Assembly: GCF_002954265.1 (NCBI RefSeq)
Contig: NZ_PPSL01000003.1
Coordinates: forward strand, 124,001-188,000
DNA length: 64,000 nucleotides
DNA from: Flavipsychrobacter stenotrophus
Lineage (GTDB): Bacteria > Bacteroidota > Bacteroidia > Chitinophagales > Chitinophagaceae
Direction of reading: 5' to 3'
Part shown: piece by piece, positions 30,041-39,121 of the stretch
Numbering within the stretch: position 1 is the first letter of the stretch
Layout of the letters: every line of letters begins with the position of its first letter
Program-made: the position numbers and the translations under genes
Notes under the pieces: model-generated
Told to the model about the DNA's origin: nothing
What the model saw: only the letters and a program-made list of their open reading frames with translations
Databases searched by the model: none

Positions 30041-30901
30041 ATAGGTCGGTGTAGGTTATAAATATACAAAAATTCTCTAAGGGCTAAATATTTTCAACAC
30101 TTCAAGTAAGCCTCACAACACATTCATACACCAACACTTACATACACTTATCCACATTTTTGTGAATATCTTTATTTTTCAAACTCATTTTCCCGTATTA
30201 ATTTACACCCGATTAGACGCAAAGTCTAACCATTTTTCTTTGACATATGAATTCTTACTTCAGTTCGCCCACAACACATGTAGGGGCTGGGCTCGCTCCT
30301 GCCCTGTGTGCCAGCAACTAAAATCGGGCATCATGAAAATGTTTTAATCCTTTAAATCGTGGTTCAGACAGGTAGGGGCTGAAAATTTTCAGCCCTACAA
30401 AAAGTGGCAGCATGTGGCAAAAAGTGGCAGAAAGTGGCAGAATGTAGCAGTTAGTTAAAATCATCGGAAAACCGCACCCAACATGCATTTCATTAGCAAT
30501 TACAGGTGCAAAACTGCCACTTTTACGAAAAACTGCCACTTTAAAAAAACGCCCAACAGACTTATTCCGCATGGTCGTTGCCAGCTTGCCCTCCGGGAGG
30601 CCGGGTGGTATTCGGGTAGCCCCGCAGTCATATTCAATGACAAGGCTAGCAGCAAGCACACCCGAATGTCAGGGTGAGGCTCTCGAACCCCTGGCATTCG
30701 CACGGGACGTATTCGTTTTAGATCAATAATTACATTCTGTGCTTGACGGACTAACCCAACCTTCCGCCATGCAAATGTCCGCTTGCGAAAAAATAGTATA
30801 AGAAAGGCATGCATTTTCCCCCTCACCCCTTATCGGCACATTTATTGTCGGGGTAATAGGAGAGGGATATATTGCATAATCATAGGTTTTAACGCTAAAC
30901 T
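30041..30901. other. long non-coding spacer rich in repeats
   Basis: About 860 bases between divergent genes with no convincing coding sequence. It contains a near-perfect palindrome at 30372-30398 (GTAGGGGCTGAAAA against TTTTCAGCCCTAC), five 10-base tandem units at 30401-30450, two inverted copies of the unit near 30514 and 30533, a GTCAGGGTGAG-type hairpin at 30664-30699, and the GGACGTATTCGTTTT tail at 30705-30719. Confidence 0.6.
30401..30450. repeat. tandem 10-base repeat AAAGTGGCAG (five units)
   Basis: Units in order: AAAGTGGCAG, CATGTGGCAA, AAAGTGGCAG, AAAGTGGCAG, AATGTAGCAG. The complement CTGCCACTTT occurs twice at 30514-30523 and 30533-30542, 19 bases apart, so the block can fold back on itself or offer repeated protein-binding sites. 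Confidence 0.8.
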
Positions 30902-30933
30902 TTTGAGATTTGTATATTGATAGCGTAGGTTTG
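30902..30933 (+). promoter_or_regulatory. promoter of the vWA gene (-33 TTTG, -7 TAGGTTTG)
   Basis: TTTG at 30902-30905 and TAGGTTTG at 30926-30933 are separated by 20 bases, matching the Bacteroidota TTTG-N19-TAnnTTTG promoter. It places the transcript start a few bases before the ATG at 30951. Confidence 0.65.
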
Positions 30934-30941
30934 CCAACGAA

Positions 30942-33542
30942 GTGTATTTCATGAAGTTAAGAGTTTTCATATTATTTATATTCAGCCTGTCATTTGTCTT
31001 TCGCTCTGTAGCGCAGGAGAAAAGTGATTATACGCAGTCCCGTATCTTATTCCTGCTTGATGAGTCTTCGAGTATGCTGCAAACATGGTCTACAGGCAAG
31101 GAAAAACATAAGATAGCCAACGAGATCATTAACCGTCTTATGGACAGTGTCAATGCGGTGAATAGTGACGTGCAGTTTTCACTTCGTGTATTTGGTAATC
31201 AGCACACCGTTCCAGAGCACGATTGCCATGACACCAAAAGTGAGGTCCCTTTCAGTCCCGATAATAAGGCGCAGATGAGTTTCCGGCTCGATGACCTTCA
31301 TCCACTGGGGGTAACCGCTATTGCTTACTCATTGAGCGAGGCAGCCGACAAAGATCTTTTAGACGAGGCACACAATGCCTACAGTATAATATTAATAACA
31401 GATGGTGGCGAAAGCTGTAATGGCGACATCTGCGGGGTGATGGACAAGCTGATAAGGAATAAGGTATTCTTCAAACCATATGTCTTGAGCCTTGAAGACC
31501 TGCCCGAACTGAAATCGGAATATGCATGTTTAGGCAACTACCTGCCGGTCACTAAAAGATCAGACATCACTAAGGCGGTCACTACAATTGTAGATGCCTT
31601 CCGCCCGATGCTGAAGATGACCAAGGTCGATTACCAGAAAATGCAGGTGATCGCCTCAAAAGCGCCAAGCGCATTAAAGGTGAATATGCCTGCTGTAAAA
31701 GCAGAAGTGCCCGTGGTAGAGCCACCAAAACCCAAACCTGTTGATACAGTTGTTGCGCCGGTAAAGAAATCTGCTATTGAAGTAAATGAAGAGCCTAAAC
31801 GTCCGGCACCGGTAAAAATGTCCCTGGCAAAACGCCCTAAGTGGAGGAATATGTTTGTAGCACCGCCGGTGTTGAAGGCGCCGTCACTCGTTACTATTAT
31901 TCCGCCTGCGATCAAAGTGTCGGAAGATGATGTTGCCATACCTCACGCAGCACCTGTTAAGCTGGTTGTTGCAAATATGCCCAAGCTCAAAAAGCTGCCG
32001 GTTGCCAAAGCTTCATTGACAAGTTTGACCACGGTAAATGTAATTGTACCCGACATTAAAATAGAATTGCCGGTTATAAGGCCTGCGGCAATAACAATGG
32101 TTATGGCAAAAATGCCGAAGCTTAAAAAACTGCCGTTGACGAAAACTTCATTCCCTGGTTTCACAACAATGGCCGTTACGGTGCCTGTAATAAATATAGA
32201 AATACCCGTAGACAGGCCAGCTCCGGTGAAACTGGCAAAGGTACAGCCGGGCAAAATGCGCCGGTTCGCTGTGCAGAAAGCAGCACCGTTTGTAGCTGCA
32301 AAATTCCCCCCTGTTCAGTTCTCTATGGATGTTGACCCGGCAGATATTGCACCCGCACGGCCGGCATCTTTTAAAATGCAGTCTGTAAAAATTACAGGGC
32401 TTAAAAAATTCAATACCAGCCTACCGGCATTAACGCCGCTAAAGAAGCTTAAAGTTGTAGCGCCTGACATTAAAGTAGAAATGCCTGAACCGGAGAAGCC
32501 GGTAGTTGTAACACCACCAACGCCCCCTCCGCCACCTGTGGTGGCGCGTACGCCGCTGAAGTTACCCAAGGCGAAACGGGGCAACTTCCGCATGCATCTG
32601 CTATACGTTAACACTTTTCTCGATTCTGATCTGAAGCCAGTTAAGGTGCCACCTGTACCTATATTCAAGATCACGGAGCCAACACCTGTTCCGCCTAAGC
32701 CAACTACACCGGTAAAGCCAAAACCCGGAAAACCTGTAACAACATCCACTCTTCCCGCTACACCTAAAACCGGCGAGTACACGGTAGAGCATACAGATGC
32801 GCAGGAAACTACGCTGGAGGTGTACCTAACTAATGGCAGGGGCAAATTCTATTCTACCACACCACGTGTAGTATTATTCGACCCTAAGAACAACAATAAG
32901 GAACTTAAGCGCTTCTTCAGAACAGTAGATGAAGCCGGCAACCCCGATCCGCAAACTAACTTACCTATTGGCCCGCTCGATCTGACGATCGTTGGTCGTG
33001 ATGATCTGCTGGCGCATGTAGACATACAGCAGAACAAACACAATAAGGTATTTGTAAAGGTGAATAATTTCACCCTGTTTTTCCGTTATGATGGTGCACC
33101 AGACAGGCCGGTGAAAGAGTTTACAGCTACGGTCACCCAGCGCAACGTAAACAACGGAAAGATGATAGAACAGAAGTGTAGTGATAGAAAGGAATACGAG
33201 CCGGGCAATTACCACATTGTTGTTCACTCTTTCCCCGAAGAAGTGTTCAATGCTGATCTCGATGATTTCAGCCGCGGACTCACAATAGCACAGCCGGGCT
33301 TCGTTAAGTTTACATCAGAGGTCAACACGAATACTATAGGATTGTATAAGGAGCTCGGAGACAAGTTCCTGCAATTTGCAACCCTCAATCTCAGCGACCC
33401 TAAGACCCAACACCTGCAGATTCAGCCCGGTAAGTATCAGGTACATTACAATAACGGCCAGACCAAGTTTGCTGCATCAGAAAGAGTGATCACCTTCATA
33501 GTTAAGAGCACACAGGAAACTGAAGTAGTACTTGTAAAATGA
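30942..33542 (+). CDS. von Willebrand factor A domain protein with proline/lysine-rich repeat region
   Basis: 866 residues counted from a GTG at 30942; the ATG at 30951 (MKLRVFILFIFSL) is a better start given the signal peptide. A vWA domain covers about 35-215 with the MIDAS motif DESSS (from residue 40) and the later TDGGES loop, so a divalent metal can bind. Residues about 240-560 form degenerate units with proline, lysine and short hydrophobic patches, of the pattern MPKLKKLPxxK then VPxIKIE(L/I)PV(I/D)RPA. A C-terminal region (about 630-866) looks like beta-sandwich modules. Exported, probably periplasmic or surface attached; no T9SS tail seen. The function is unknown. The repeats may span the periplasm or bind peptidoglycan. 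Confidence 0.75.
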   Translation: MYFMKLRVFILFIFSLSFVFRSVAQEKSDYTQSRILFLLDESSSMLQTWSTGKEKHKIANEIINRLMDSVNAVNSDVQFSLRVFGNQHTVPEHDCHDTKSEVPFSPDNKAQMSFRLDDLHPLGVTAIAYSLSEAADKDLLDEAHNAYSIILITDGGESCNGDICGVMDKLIRNKVFFKPYVLSLEDLPELKSEYACLGNYLPVTKRSDITKAVTTIVDAFRPMLKMTKVDYQKMQVIASKAPSALKVNMPAVKAEVPVVEPPKPKPVDTVVAPVKKSAIEVNEEPKRPAPVKMSLAKRPKWRNMFVAPPVLKAPSLVTIIPPAIKVSEDDVAIPHAAPVKLVVANMPKLKKLPVAKASLTSLTTVNVIVPDIKIELPVIRPAAITMVMAKMPKLKKLPLTKTSFPGFTTMAVTVPVINIEIPVDRPAPVKLAKVQPGKMRRFAVQKAAPFVAAKFPPVQFSMDVDPADIAPARPASFKMQSVKITGLKKFNTSLPALTPLKKLKVVAPDIKVEMPEPEKPVVVTPPTPPPPPVVARTPLKLPKAKRGNFRMHLLYVNTFLDSDLKPVKVPPVPIFKITEPTPVPPKPTTPVKPKPGKPVTTSTLPATPKTGEYTVEHTDAQETTLEVYLTNGRGKFYSTTPRVVLFDPKNNNKELKRFFRTVDEAGNPDPQTNLPIGPLDLTIVGRDDLLAHVDIQQNKHNKVFVKVNNFTLFFRYDGAPDRPVKEFTATVTQRNVNNGKMIEQKCSDRKEYEPGNYHIVVHSFPEEVFNADLDDFSRGLTIAQPGFVKFTSEVNTNTIGLYKELGDKFLQFATLNLSDPKTQHLQIQPGKYQVHYNNGQTKFAASERVITFIVKSTQETEVVLVK

Positions 33543-33599
33543 CGTGAGTTCAACGAATTCAAAAACGGGATAACGATAACAAAAAAGAAAATAAAAAGC

Positions 33600-33759
33600 A
33601 ATGTCATTAAGTTAAGGATTAGTATGAAATCAATAGCTCTGAAAGAGCTCACTCAATAGCGTAGGGCGTTAGCCCTACGTATAAAAACCTAAGGAAATAA
33701 GCTCTGAAAGAGCGTACTCCTCTATAGGAGCACAATAAAATCTTTAACTTAATGACATT
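33600..33759. repeat. 160-base repeat block bounded by inverted repeats, with REP-like palindromes inside
   Basis: The left end AATGTCATTAAGTTAAGGA (33600) and right end complement (33741-33759) match at 17 of 19 positions. Inside are AGCTCT/AGAGCT (33635-33649), CGTAGGGC/GCCCTACG (33660-33679) and GCTCT/AGAGC (33701-33713). No ORF. This could be a miniature element or a cluster of REP-like sites. Confidence 0.6.
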
Positions 33760-33848
33760 GGCTGAAAGGGCGACATAGTTATAAAGGCTGCTTATTAAAA
33801 ACATATCGTGGCTAATTCATTGAACCCACGTTAAAATAGATCATACCA

Positions 33849-34289
33849 ATGAACGATATAGTAGTTACAACGGTCACCATACAAGACCCAGAATACAAGG
33901 AGATCTGGCAGCTGCGCGAAGATGTACTGCGCAAGCCACTGGGCATGTCTTTGGTCAATGAAGACTTGAGCATGGATAATGAAGACACCATATTTATCGC
34001 AAAGCATGAGGATAAAGTGATAGGTTGCCTCATGCTCCATAGCATAAGTGATACCGTCATGAAGTTCCGCCAAATGGCAGTGAGTGAGCAGTGGCAGGGA
34101 AAGGGTGTGGGCAGGTTGTTGATGACAGCAGCAGAAACAACTATTGCCGCAAAAGGCTACACAACTATTATGCTGCATGCACGCCAGGTCGTATGCGGTT
34201 TCTATGAGTCTTTAGGTTACGATATCACCAGTAGCGCATTCACCGAAGTAGGCATACCCCATGTTATTATGAAGAAGGTATTAGCATAA
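33849..34289 (+). CDS. GNAT family N-acetyltransferase (ElaA-like)
   Basis: 146 residues, one GNAT fold. The acetyl-CoA pyrophosphate loop is EQWQGKGVGRLLM (about residues 81-93), preceded by the beta-bulge strand MKFRQMAVSE and followed by the YESLGY motif near residue 122. It transfers an acetyl group to an unknown small molecule or protein amine in the cytosol. The next gene, a membrane protein, starts 18 bases downstream and may be cotranscribed. Confidence 0.9.
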   Translation: MNDIVVTTVTIQDPEYKEIWQLREDVLRKPLGMSLVNEDLSMDNEDTIFIAKHEDKVIGCLMLHSISDTVMKFRQMAVSEQWQGKGVGRLLMTAAETTIAAKGYTTIMLHARQVVCGFYESLGYDITSSAFTEVGIPHVIMKKVLA

Positions 34290-34306
34290 ATCAAACACAG
34301 CAGGTT

Positions 34307-35068
34307 ATGGCAGGTTTTATTGAAACATTGAAAGAGAAGAATGCACTCTTGTTTTACTTTAGCCTGTTCTGCTTGGTCGGAGGCCTGGTGTGTGCCATAC
34401 TCACCAAAACAACATCACTACAGATCATTGGTGTAAGTGCATGGCTTAAGCCTGCAAATTTTTTTGTGTCTATCGCTATCTTTTGCTGGTCTATGGCCTG
34501 GTACATGCAGTACCTCGATGATCAGAAAAAAGTAGACCTCTATAACATCATACTCATAGCAGGTATGCTGTACGAGCTGGTAGTAATTACAGGTCAGGCA
34601 TACCGTGGCCAGCTATCTCACTTCAATGTTACTACTCCGCTCAACGGAATGCTCTTTACACTAATGGGTATTGTCATTACTATTGTCACCCTATGGACAG
34701 GCTACATCGGTTATCTCTTCTTTGCGCAGCAGTCATTTTCTATACCTATGACCCTTGTGTGGGGTATACGCCTGGGTATTATTATCTCTGTCATTTTTGC
34801 TTTTCAGGGTGGCGTTATGGGCGCTATGCTCCGCCACACTGTGGGCGCTCCCGATGGGGGAGTAGGTATGCCGGTTGTTAATTGGAGCCGCAATAATGGC
34901 GACCTCCGCATAGCCCACTTTCTTGGTCTGCATGCCCTGCAGGTAATACCCCTGCTCAGCATGCTGGTCTCAAAAAATGTGAGCTATGTAATAGCTATTG
35001 CAATCGGCTACACACTGCTCGTAGTATTCACTCTTGTACAGGCACTACAAGGCAAACCATTATTTTAA
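34307..35068 (+). CDS. polytopic membrane protein of unknown function
   Basis: 253 residues with about seven membrane helices (for example LLFYFSLFCLVGGLVCAIL, MLFTLMGIVITIVTLWTGYI, LLSMLVSKNVSYVIAIAIGY). A conserved-looking polar segment RIAHFLGLHALQVIPL lies between helices near residue 210, with two His that could bind metal or a cofactor. I do not recognise a named family with certainty. Likely cotranscribed with the GNAT gene. Confidence 0.75.
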   Translation: MAGFIETLKEKNALLFYFSLFCLVGGLVCAILTKTTSLQIIGVSAWLKPANFFVSIAIFCWSMAWYMQYLDDQKKVDLYNIILIAGMLYELVVITGQAYRGQLSHFNVTTPLNGMLFTLMGIVITIVTLWTGYIGYLFFAQQSFSIPMTLVWGIRLGIIISVIFAFQGGVMGAMLRHTVGAPDGGVGMPVVNWSRNNGDLRIAHFLGLHALQVIPLLSMLVSKNVSYVIAIAIGYTLLVVFTLVQALQGKPLF

Positions 35069-35122
35069 AGTGGTTTCTACAAACTCAGATAGCAGGTTCA
35101 GAAATGATGACCACAACAGTAG

Positions 35123-35440
35123 CCCCGAAGGGGCGAAATATAACAGCCGAGGATGAAGCCCTCGGTCAATAAATGCAAAACACAGAGCCCTGACAGGGCG
35201 AAATAATTATATAAACCATCAACATAACCCTTAAGTCACCGTCATTGCCCCGTAAGTGCTATGTCATTGACCTAAGCAAAGGAGCAAGCTCTGAAAGAGC
35301 GTCCTCAATAGCGTAGGGCGTTTTAGCCCTACGTCAGAAACCTCCGCAACACAAAAGCTCTGAAGGAGCGCAATCAGTATCCTTAAGTCACTGTCATTGC
35401 CCTGTAGGTGGCAAAAGGTTTGTAGCAACTAGAACCTTTA
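35123..35440. repeat. cluster of REP-like palindromes in a 414-base spacer
   Basis: The gap 35069-35482 has no gene. It carries GCCCCGAAGGGGCGAAATA, GCCGAGG/CCTCGG, GCCCTGACAGGGCGAAATA, AGCTCTGAAAGAGCG, GTAGGGC/GCCCTAC, GCTCTGAAGGAGCG, and two direct copies of CTTAAGTCACYGTCATTGCC at 35229 and 35383. Similar units lie in 33600-33759. Palindromes of this style are widespread in Bacteroidota spacers. Confidence 0.7.
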
Positions 35441-35482
35441 TTTAAACCGCGAGCCGTAGGTTCGCGCCCAATCGGCATTTTA

Positions 35483-36361
35483 CTACAACCTCGGTTGCGG
35501 CAGCGGAACAAATTCGGTCTCTCCCGGCACTGGCGCAAAGGTCTGGTCAAGCCAGTTTTGCTTCGCTTGTTCTATCAGCTCATGACTTGTGGCCACAAAG
35601 TTCCAGTAGATAAAACGCTCTTCAGGAAATGGTTCGCCGCCAAATATATAAACAGTACTACCCGCCGCCATAGTAAATGCGCACAACGAATTTTCTTTGG
35701 CAACCAATATTCGTTTAGGCTCATATTGTATACCCTCATTTTCTATGCTGCCTGCTAAAATATACATGGCTATTTCACCAAACAATTCATGGCCTATATT
35801 CACGGTTTGCTCCTGCTCTGCCTTTAGCTCTAAAAGAAACAACGGGCTCAGCACCGGCACCGGAGATGTGTAGCCAAAAGCCTTGCCGGCCACCAGCTTA
35901 TACTGTACCCCATTAGCTTCCCATGCGGGTAATTCATCCTTACCGGTAGGGGAGAATGAAGGCTCATCAAGTTCCATTGCCTTGGGCATGGCTACCCATA
36001 TCTGCAACCCATGCAGATGCTTATCGGTATGCCTCAGGTATTCCGGTGTACGCTCAGAGTGAACAATGCCTTTACCCGCTGTCATCCAGTTTACTTCTCC
36101 CGGCATTATCTCTACTTCAGTACCCAAGCTGTCTTTGTGCATAATGCTGCCTTCAAACAAGTAGGTTAGGGTAGAGAGCCCAATATGCGGATGAGGCGGA
36201 ACATCCATGTTATGATATTCATCCAGTCTTGCCGGCCCCATATGATCAAGGAATATGAATGGACCAACCATTCTCTTTCCTCTGAACGGCAGCAGGCGAC
36301 CAACCATAAAATTGCCGATATCGGCAGGGCGTTCTTCTATTATCAGGCTGATGTTAGACAT
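35483..36361 (-). CDS. pirin family protein
   Basis: 292 residues, a two-domain cupin. The N-terminal metal site is visible as PPHPHIGLSTLTY (two His, about residues 56-58), then HKD and IVHSERTP (about residues 100-105), giving the usual His/His/His/Glu set. Relatives are iron-binding regulators or quercetinase-like dioxygenases; which applies cannot be decided here. No signal peptide, cytosolic. It lies downstream of the interrupted S41 peptidase on the same strand with a 37-base gap. Confidence 0.93.
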   Translation of the reverse strand: MSNISLIIEERPADIGNFMVGRLLPFRGKRMVGPFIFLDHMGPARLDEYHNMDVPPHPHIGLSTLTYLFEGSIMHKDSLGTEVEIMPGEVNWMTAGKGIVHSERTPEYLRHTDKHLHGLQIWVAMPKAMELDEPSFSPTGKDELPAWEANGVQYKLVAGKAFGYTSPVPVLSPLFLLELKAEQEQTVNIGHELFGEIAMYILAGSIENEGIQYEPKRILVAKENSLCAFTMAAGSTVYIFGGEPFPEERFIYWNFVATSHELIEQAKQNWLDQTFAPVPGETEFVPLPQPRL

Positions 36362-36979
36362 GGTACACTATCTTTAAAGTAACAACAACAAAGTTAAGCT
36401 ATTGCTCTTCTATGATCCTTATTGCTGCTTCCAATTGCTCATCTTTCCGTACTCTTATTCCTTCAAGGGTAGGCCGCACCACCTTGTCTATTTTTACACC
36501 AACCCGCTGTGTTTCTCTGCCATCTGGGTAAAGCACACCAATACCTGAGATCATAGTGCTGCCGCCACCCGGTAGATTTATGATAGAAATATCTCCATCC
36601 GCACCTGCGGTAGTGTCGCCAACAACAATTGCTCCGGGTGTACTTGCCAAAGCTATCGAAGCGTATTCTGATGCACTTTGCGAGCGTTCATTCACCAATA
36701 TAACTAGCTTCCCTTTATAATGGCTGCCGGTATCCGTACCATTAATTCCTTTGGTGCCGAATAAGCACATGCCGGGCATATCAACAACCATATTTGTATG
36801 TAAACAAAAAGCTGATTTACCTCCTTTAAGCCACCTGCCAAAAATGTATGGCATATATGTTTTGGGGTAGCACCGCATGTCCAATATTAGCCCCTTTGTA
36901 TTGGCCAGATAGGCTTTCATTGTGTCAAATTGTTCGTCGTGTATTTTCGAAGCATAGATGTAGCCGATATTTCCGGGTA

Positions 36980-36987
36980 ATAATTTA
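36980..36987. repeat. target-site duplication, left copy (ATAATTTA)
   Basis: Eight bases directly before the left terminal inverted repeat; identical to 42000-42007. An 8-bp duplication is the standard for IS1595-family insertion. Confidence 0.95.
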
Positions 36988-37013
36988 GGTAACTCTTGTC
37001 GAGTTGGGACAAG
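36988..37013 (+). repeat. left terminal inverted repeat
   Basis: 26 bases identical to the complement of 41974-41999; starts with GG as in other IS1595 ends. Confidence 0.95.
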
Positions 37014-37043
37014 ATAGCAATAGATAGTATAGATATTAATGAT

Positions 37044-37051
37044 TAAATTTG
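37044..37051 (+). promoter_or_regulatory. -7 box (TAAATTTG) of the first passenger ORF
   Basis: An exact TAnnTTTG match 17 bases before the ATG at 37069, inside the transposon's left end. No clear -33 partner. Confidence 0.4.
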
Positions 37052-37068
37052 TGTTTAAATAATTGAAT

Positions 37069-37233
37069 ATGCAGCCAGAAGGAACAGCAGCGATAGGTAG
37101 CGTGATAGGCGCAGGTTTAGGATTTGGATTGAGCAAAGGTTTTGGTGCTAATACTGGATTCCTTATAACATTCACTATAGTAGGTGGGTTAATTGGTGCG
37201 ATTGCAGGAATCCCGTTTTCTAGGTATTCATAA
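37069..37233 (+). CDS. 54-residue glycine-zipper membrane peptide (transposon passenger)
   Basis: The sequence runs from MQPEGTAAIGSVIGAG to PFSRYS and has two hydrophobic stretches with regular small residues (GSVIGAGLGFGLSKGFG; VGGLIGAIAGIP), the glycine-zipper pattern of small membrane-inserting proteins. A -7 box sits just upstream. Possible roles are membrane peptide or toxin-like peptide; nothing proves expression. Confidence 0.5.
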   Translation: MQPEGTAAIGSVIGAGLGFGLSKGFGANTGFLITFTIVGGLIGAIAGIPFSRYS

Positions 37234-37289
37234 TTTGCAATAGAACTTATTATTGTTACTTTTATGCGATAGGACTAAATCTTCTTGTC

Positions 37290-38096
37290 GTGAAAAAATC
37301 TATTGCCATAATCCTATTTATATTGTTCCATTATTCCTCAAATGGGCAATACAAAGAAGTTCCCGTAAATGTATTCATTGGAGGGGATTTATTTTTGAAC
37401 GGTGCATTTGGCGCATCGAGAGCAACAATTGCGGTGAATCTGCCGACTAATACGGTAAGGTGGTATTATACGATTACTGCATTTAGAAAGAAAGAAGATA
37501 TTGAAAGGATAAAATCCAACTTTAACTTATTAGGGCAACTCACGAAAATATATGACCGTTCAGGCCTGTCGGCTGCTGCCGTTTCATTGATTACCGCTCC
37601 GTCTGGTTCTGACTATTGTAATATCTACTATCTATGTTCTTATAATGATGGGAATATATTCAGAGATAAGCCATTGTCGACTTGTAATTACTTCCCAAAC
37701 AATTCCGCGAAACACGCGATTACATGGAAGCAGGAAATAACAGACGATAACCTAGTTAGCGGAGTTCAATATATAGGCATTGAAAACCCTTCATTAGCAT
37801 ATGGTATCAATGTGAATATTCAGGTAGTTGCTATAGTACAGGAACCTGTGACCGACAATGGGTGGACAGCGGATTTAAAGCAAGATGTTCATGACGTTGT
37901 CAAGCAGATGCTGATTGATAAGGGAGCATTGAACAAGACAACGGATGATAAGTTAGAAGCATTTTTGACGTGCTTTATAGACTATGTTAAGAGAAATTAT
38001 ACGCCAGAGCAGTACAATTCATTGGCTGGATATGAAAAGACAGATGCCATTAAAAACGGATTTTCAGAGTGTAAGCATTTGAGTGGGATTAAATAG
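37290..38096 (+). CDS. exported protein of unknown function (transposon passenger)
   Basis: 268 residues from a GTG start, with a signal peptide (MKKSIAIILFILFHYSSNGQ). The central part is beta-rich with cysteines (CNIYYLCSYNDGN, STCNYFP), and the C-terminal 70 residues are helical and acidic (DLKQDVHDVVKQMLIDKGAL...CFIDYVKRNYTPEQYNSL). Its last 8 bases overlap the 3' end of the convergent transposase gene. No family recognised. Base composition is lower in G+C than the chromosome genes around it. Confidence 0.7.
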   Translation: MKKSIAIILFILFHYSSNGQYKEVPVNVFIGGDLFLNGAFGASRATIAVNLPTNTVRWYYTITAFRKKEDIERIKSNFNLLGQLTKIYDRSGLSAAAVSLITAPSGSDYCNIYYLCSYNDGNIFRDKPLSTCNYFPNNSAKHAITWKQEITDDNLVSGVQYIGIENPSLAYGINVNIQVVAIVQEPVTDNGWTADLKQDVHDVVKQMLIDKGALNKTTDDKLEAFLTCFIDYVKRNYTPEQYNSLAGYEKTDAIKNGFSECKHLSGIK

Positions 38097-39024
38097 CCGC
38101 CACGTCTTTTCTAGTTAGCCTATTCCAAGTAAGTCTTTTGCCGTTTGAACGTGTAACAGTATCGGAGAACCTGTTCATGTCTGCTATTGTTCTGCTGTTG
38201 TAGCGGTAAGAAAATTCCTTCAAATAACGGTCAAGATGTATTGGCGACATCCAATGATAGATACCGATATACCCACGTTTGAACAAGCTCCAGAATCCTT
38301 CAATGTTGTTGGTTGAAAAAGCGTTCTTGGTGTACATCCCTTGCTTGTGATTGACGGCAATGTGGAAGAAGTTGTCGCATACACGGAAGTACCCTGTATG
38401 CTCGTCAGTAACGACCATTGAGCCTTTTACGATTACCTTGTCGAGTATCGGCAGTAATGTGTCAGCGGTTCTATCTGGTACGATTTGCGTAACAACAATT
38501 CCACCTATTTGCATTGCGCCCATTACGATTGTCTTATCGTCGCTATGCCCACCTTGGCTGTTTTCTTTCTTCTTATCAGCATGGCGATTTTTGTTTTTAC
38601 CACCTACGAAAGTTTCATCGACGCTCACAACATCAGTCAATAATTTTGGTGTTTCGTCGAAGAACGTTTCTCTAATACGGTGCAGTAAGAACCATGCGTT
38701 CTTTTTGTCAACACCCAAATCACGGGCAAGTTGTAGGCTGCTGATTCCTTTTTTGTGAGAGGTAACGAGGTAGATTGCAGCGTACCAAGTGCGGAGTGGC
38801 AGTTTTGTGTTTTCAAAGATTGTGCCGACTGTTACGGAGAACTTTTTATGGCATGCTTTGCTTGCGCATTTGTAGCCACGGTTGGTGATATAGATATGGT
38901 CGTGACCACAAAAGGGACAAGTGGTGTTGCCGTTCCATCTATGCGTTGCGAGATAGTCTTTACAAACCAGTTCATCCCTGAAATAATCCAATAATTGTGG
39001 CAAAGTTTTAAACTGACCGAGCAT
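38089..39024 (-). CDS. IS1595 family (ISXO2-like) transposase
   Basis: 311 residues. The N-terminal zinc ribbon is CPFCGHDH...CASKACHKKF, then a helical region with LQLARDLGVDKKNAWFLLHRIRE. The catalytic core has the first Asp in VVSVDETFVGGKNKN, the second in VVTDEHTGYF, and Glu in NNIEGFWSLFKRGY. This is the complete DDE-type core of the family, apparently intact, so the element may still be mobile. It mediates cut-and-paste-like movement between the 26-base ends and produces 8-base duplications. Confidence 0.96.
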   Translation of the reverse strand: MLGQFKTLPQLLDYFRDELVCKDYLATHRWNGNTTCPFCGHDHIYITNRGYKCASKACHKKFSVTVGTIFENTKLPLRTWYAAIYLVTSHKKGISSLQLARDLGVDKKNAWFLLHRIRETFFDETPKLLTDVVSVDETFVGGKNKNRHADKKKENSQGGHSDDKTIVMGAMQIGGIVVTQIVPDRTADTLLPILDKVIVKGSMVVTDEHTGYFRVCDNFFHIAVNHKQGMYTKNAFSTNNIEGFWSLFKRGYIGIYHWMSPIHLDRYLKEFSYRYNSRTIADMNRFSDTVTRSNGKRLTWNRLTRKDVAAI

Positions 39025-39121
39025 TTTAGTGTGTTATACCTTATGTATTCCAACTTCCGTGTCAATTATTCTATTTTAATTGGAATTTTAAAGAAATAAA
39101 TTACAGTTTTTGTGACAAAAG

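Larger units (their letters stand above)
36399..37175 (-). pseudogene. C-terminal fragment of an S41 peptidase split by a transposon
   Basis: The real part is 36399-36987 (193 residues); the 65 residues before it in the open frame come from the end of the inserted element. It holds the S41 catalytic half: NIGYIYASKI, GLILDMRCYP, and the nucleophile region LVNERSQSASEYASIAL, then VVGDTTAGADG. If the element and one ATAATTTA copy are removed, the sequence joins in frame to the N-terminal fragment at 41995 (GYKL then LPGNIGYIY). The enzyme would be an exported C-terminal-processing-type serine peptidase. In its present state the catalytic domain has no signal peptide, so it is very likely inactive. 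Confidence 0.9.

Noticed and set aside
30401-30542. Possible CRISPR-like array
   Set aside because: Units of 10 bases are directly adjacent without spacers, and there are no cas genes.
30318-30659. 113-residue minus-strand ORF in the long spacer
   Set aside because: Made of palindromic and tandem repeat DNA; nothing resembles a protein domain.
32315-32845. Gly/Val/Ser-rich minus-strand ORF, 176 residues
   Set aside because: Mirror image of the proline/lysine repeat region of the vWA gene.
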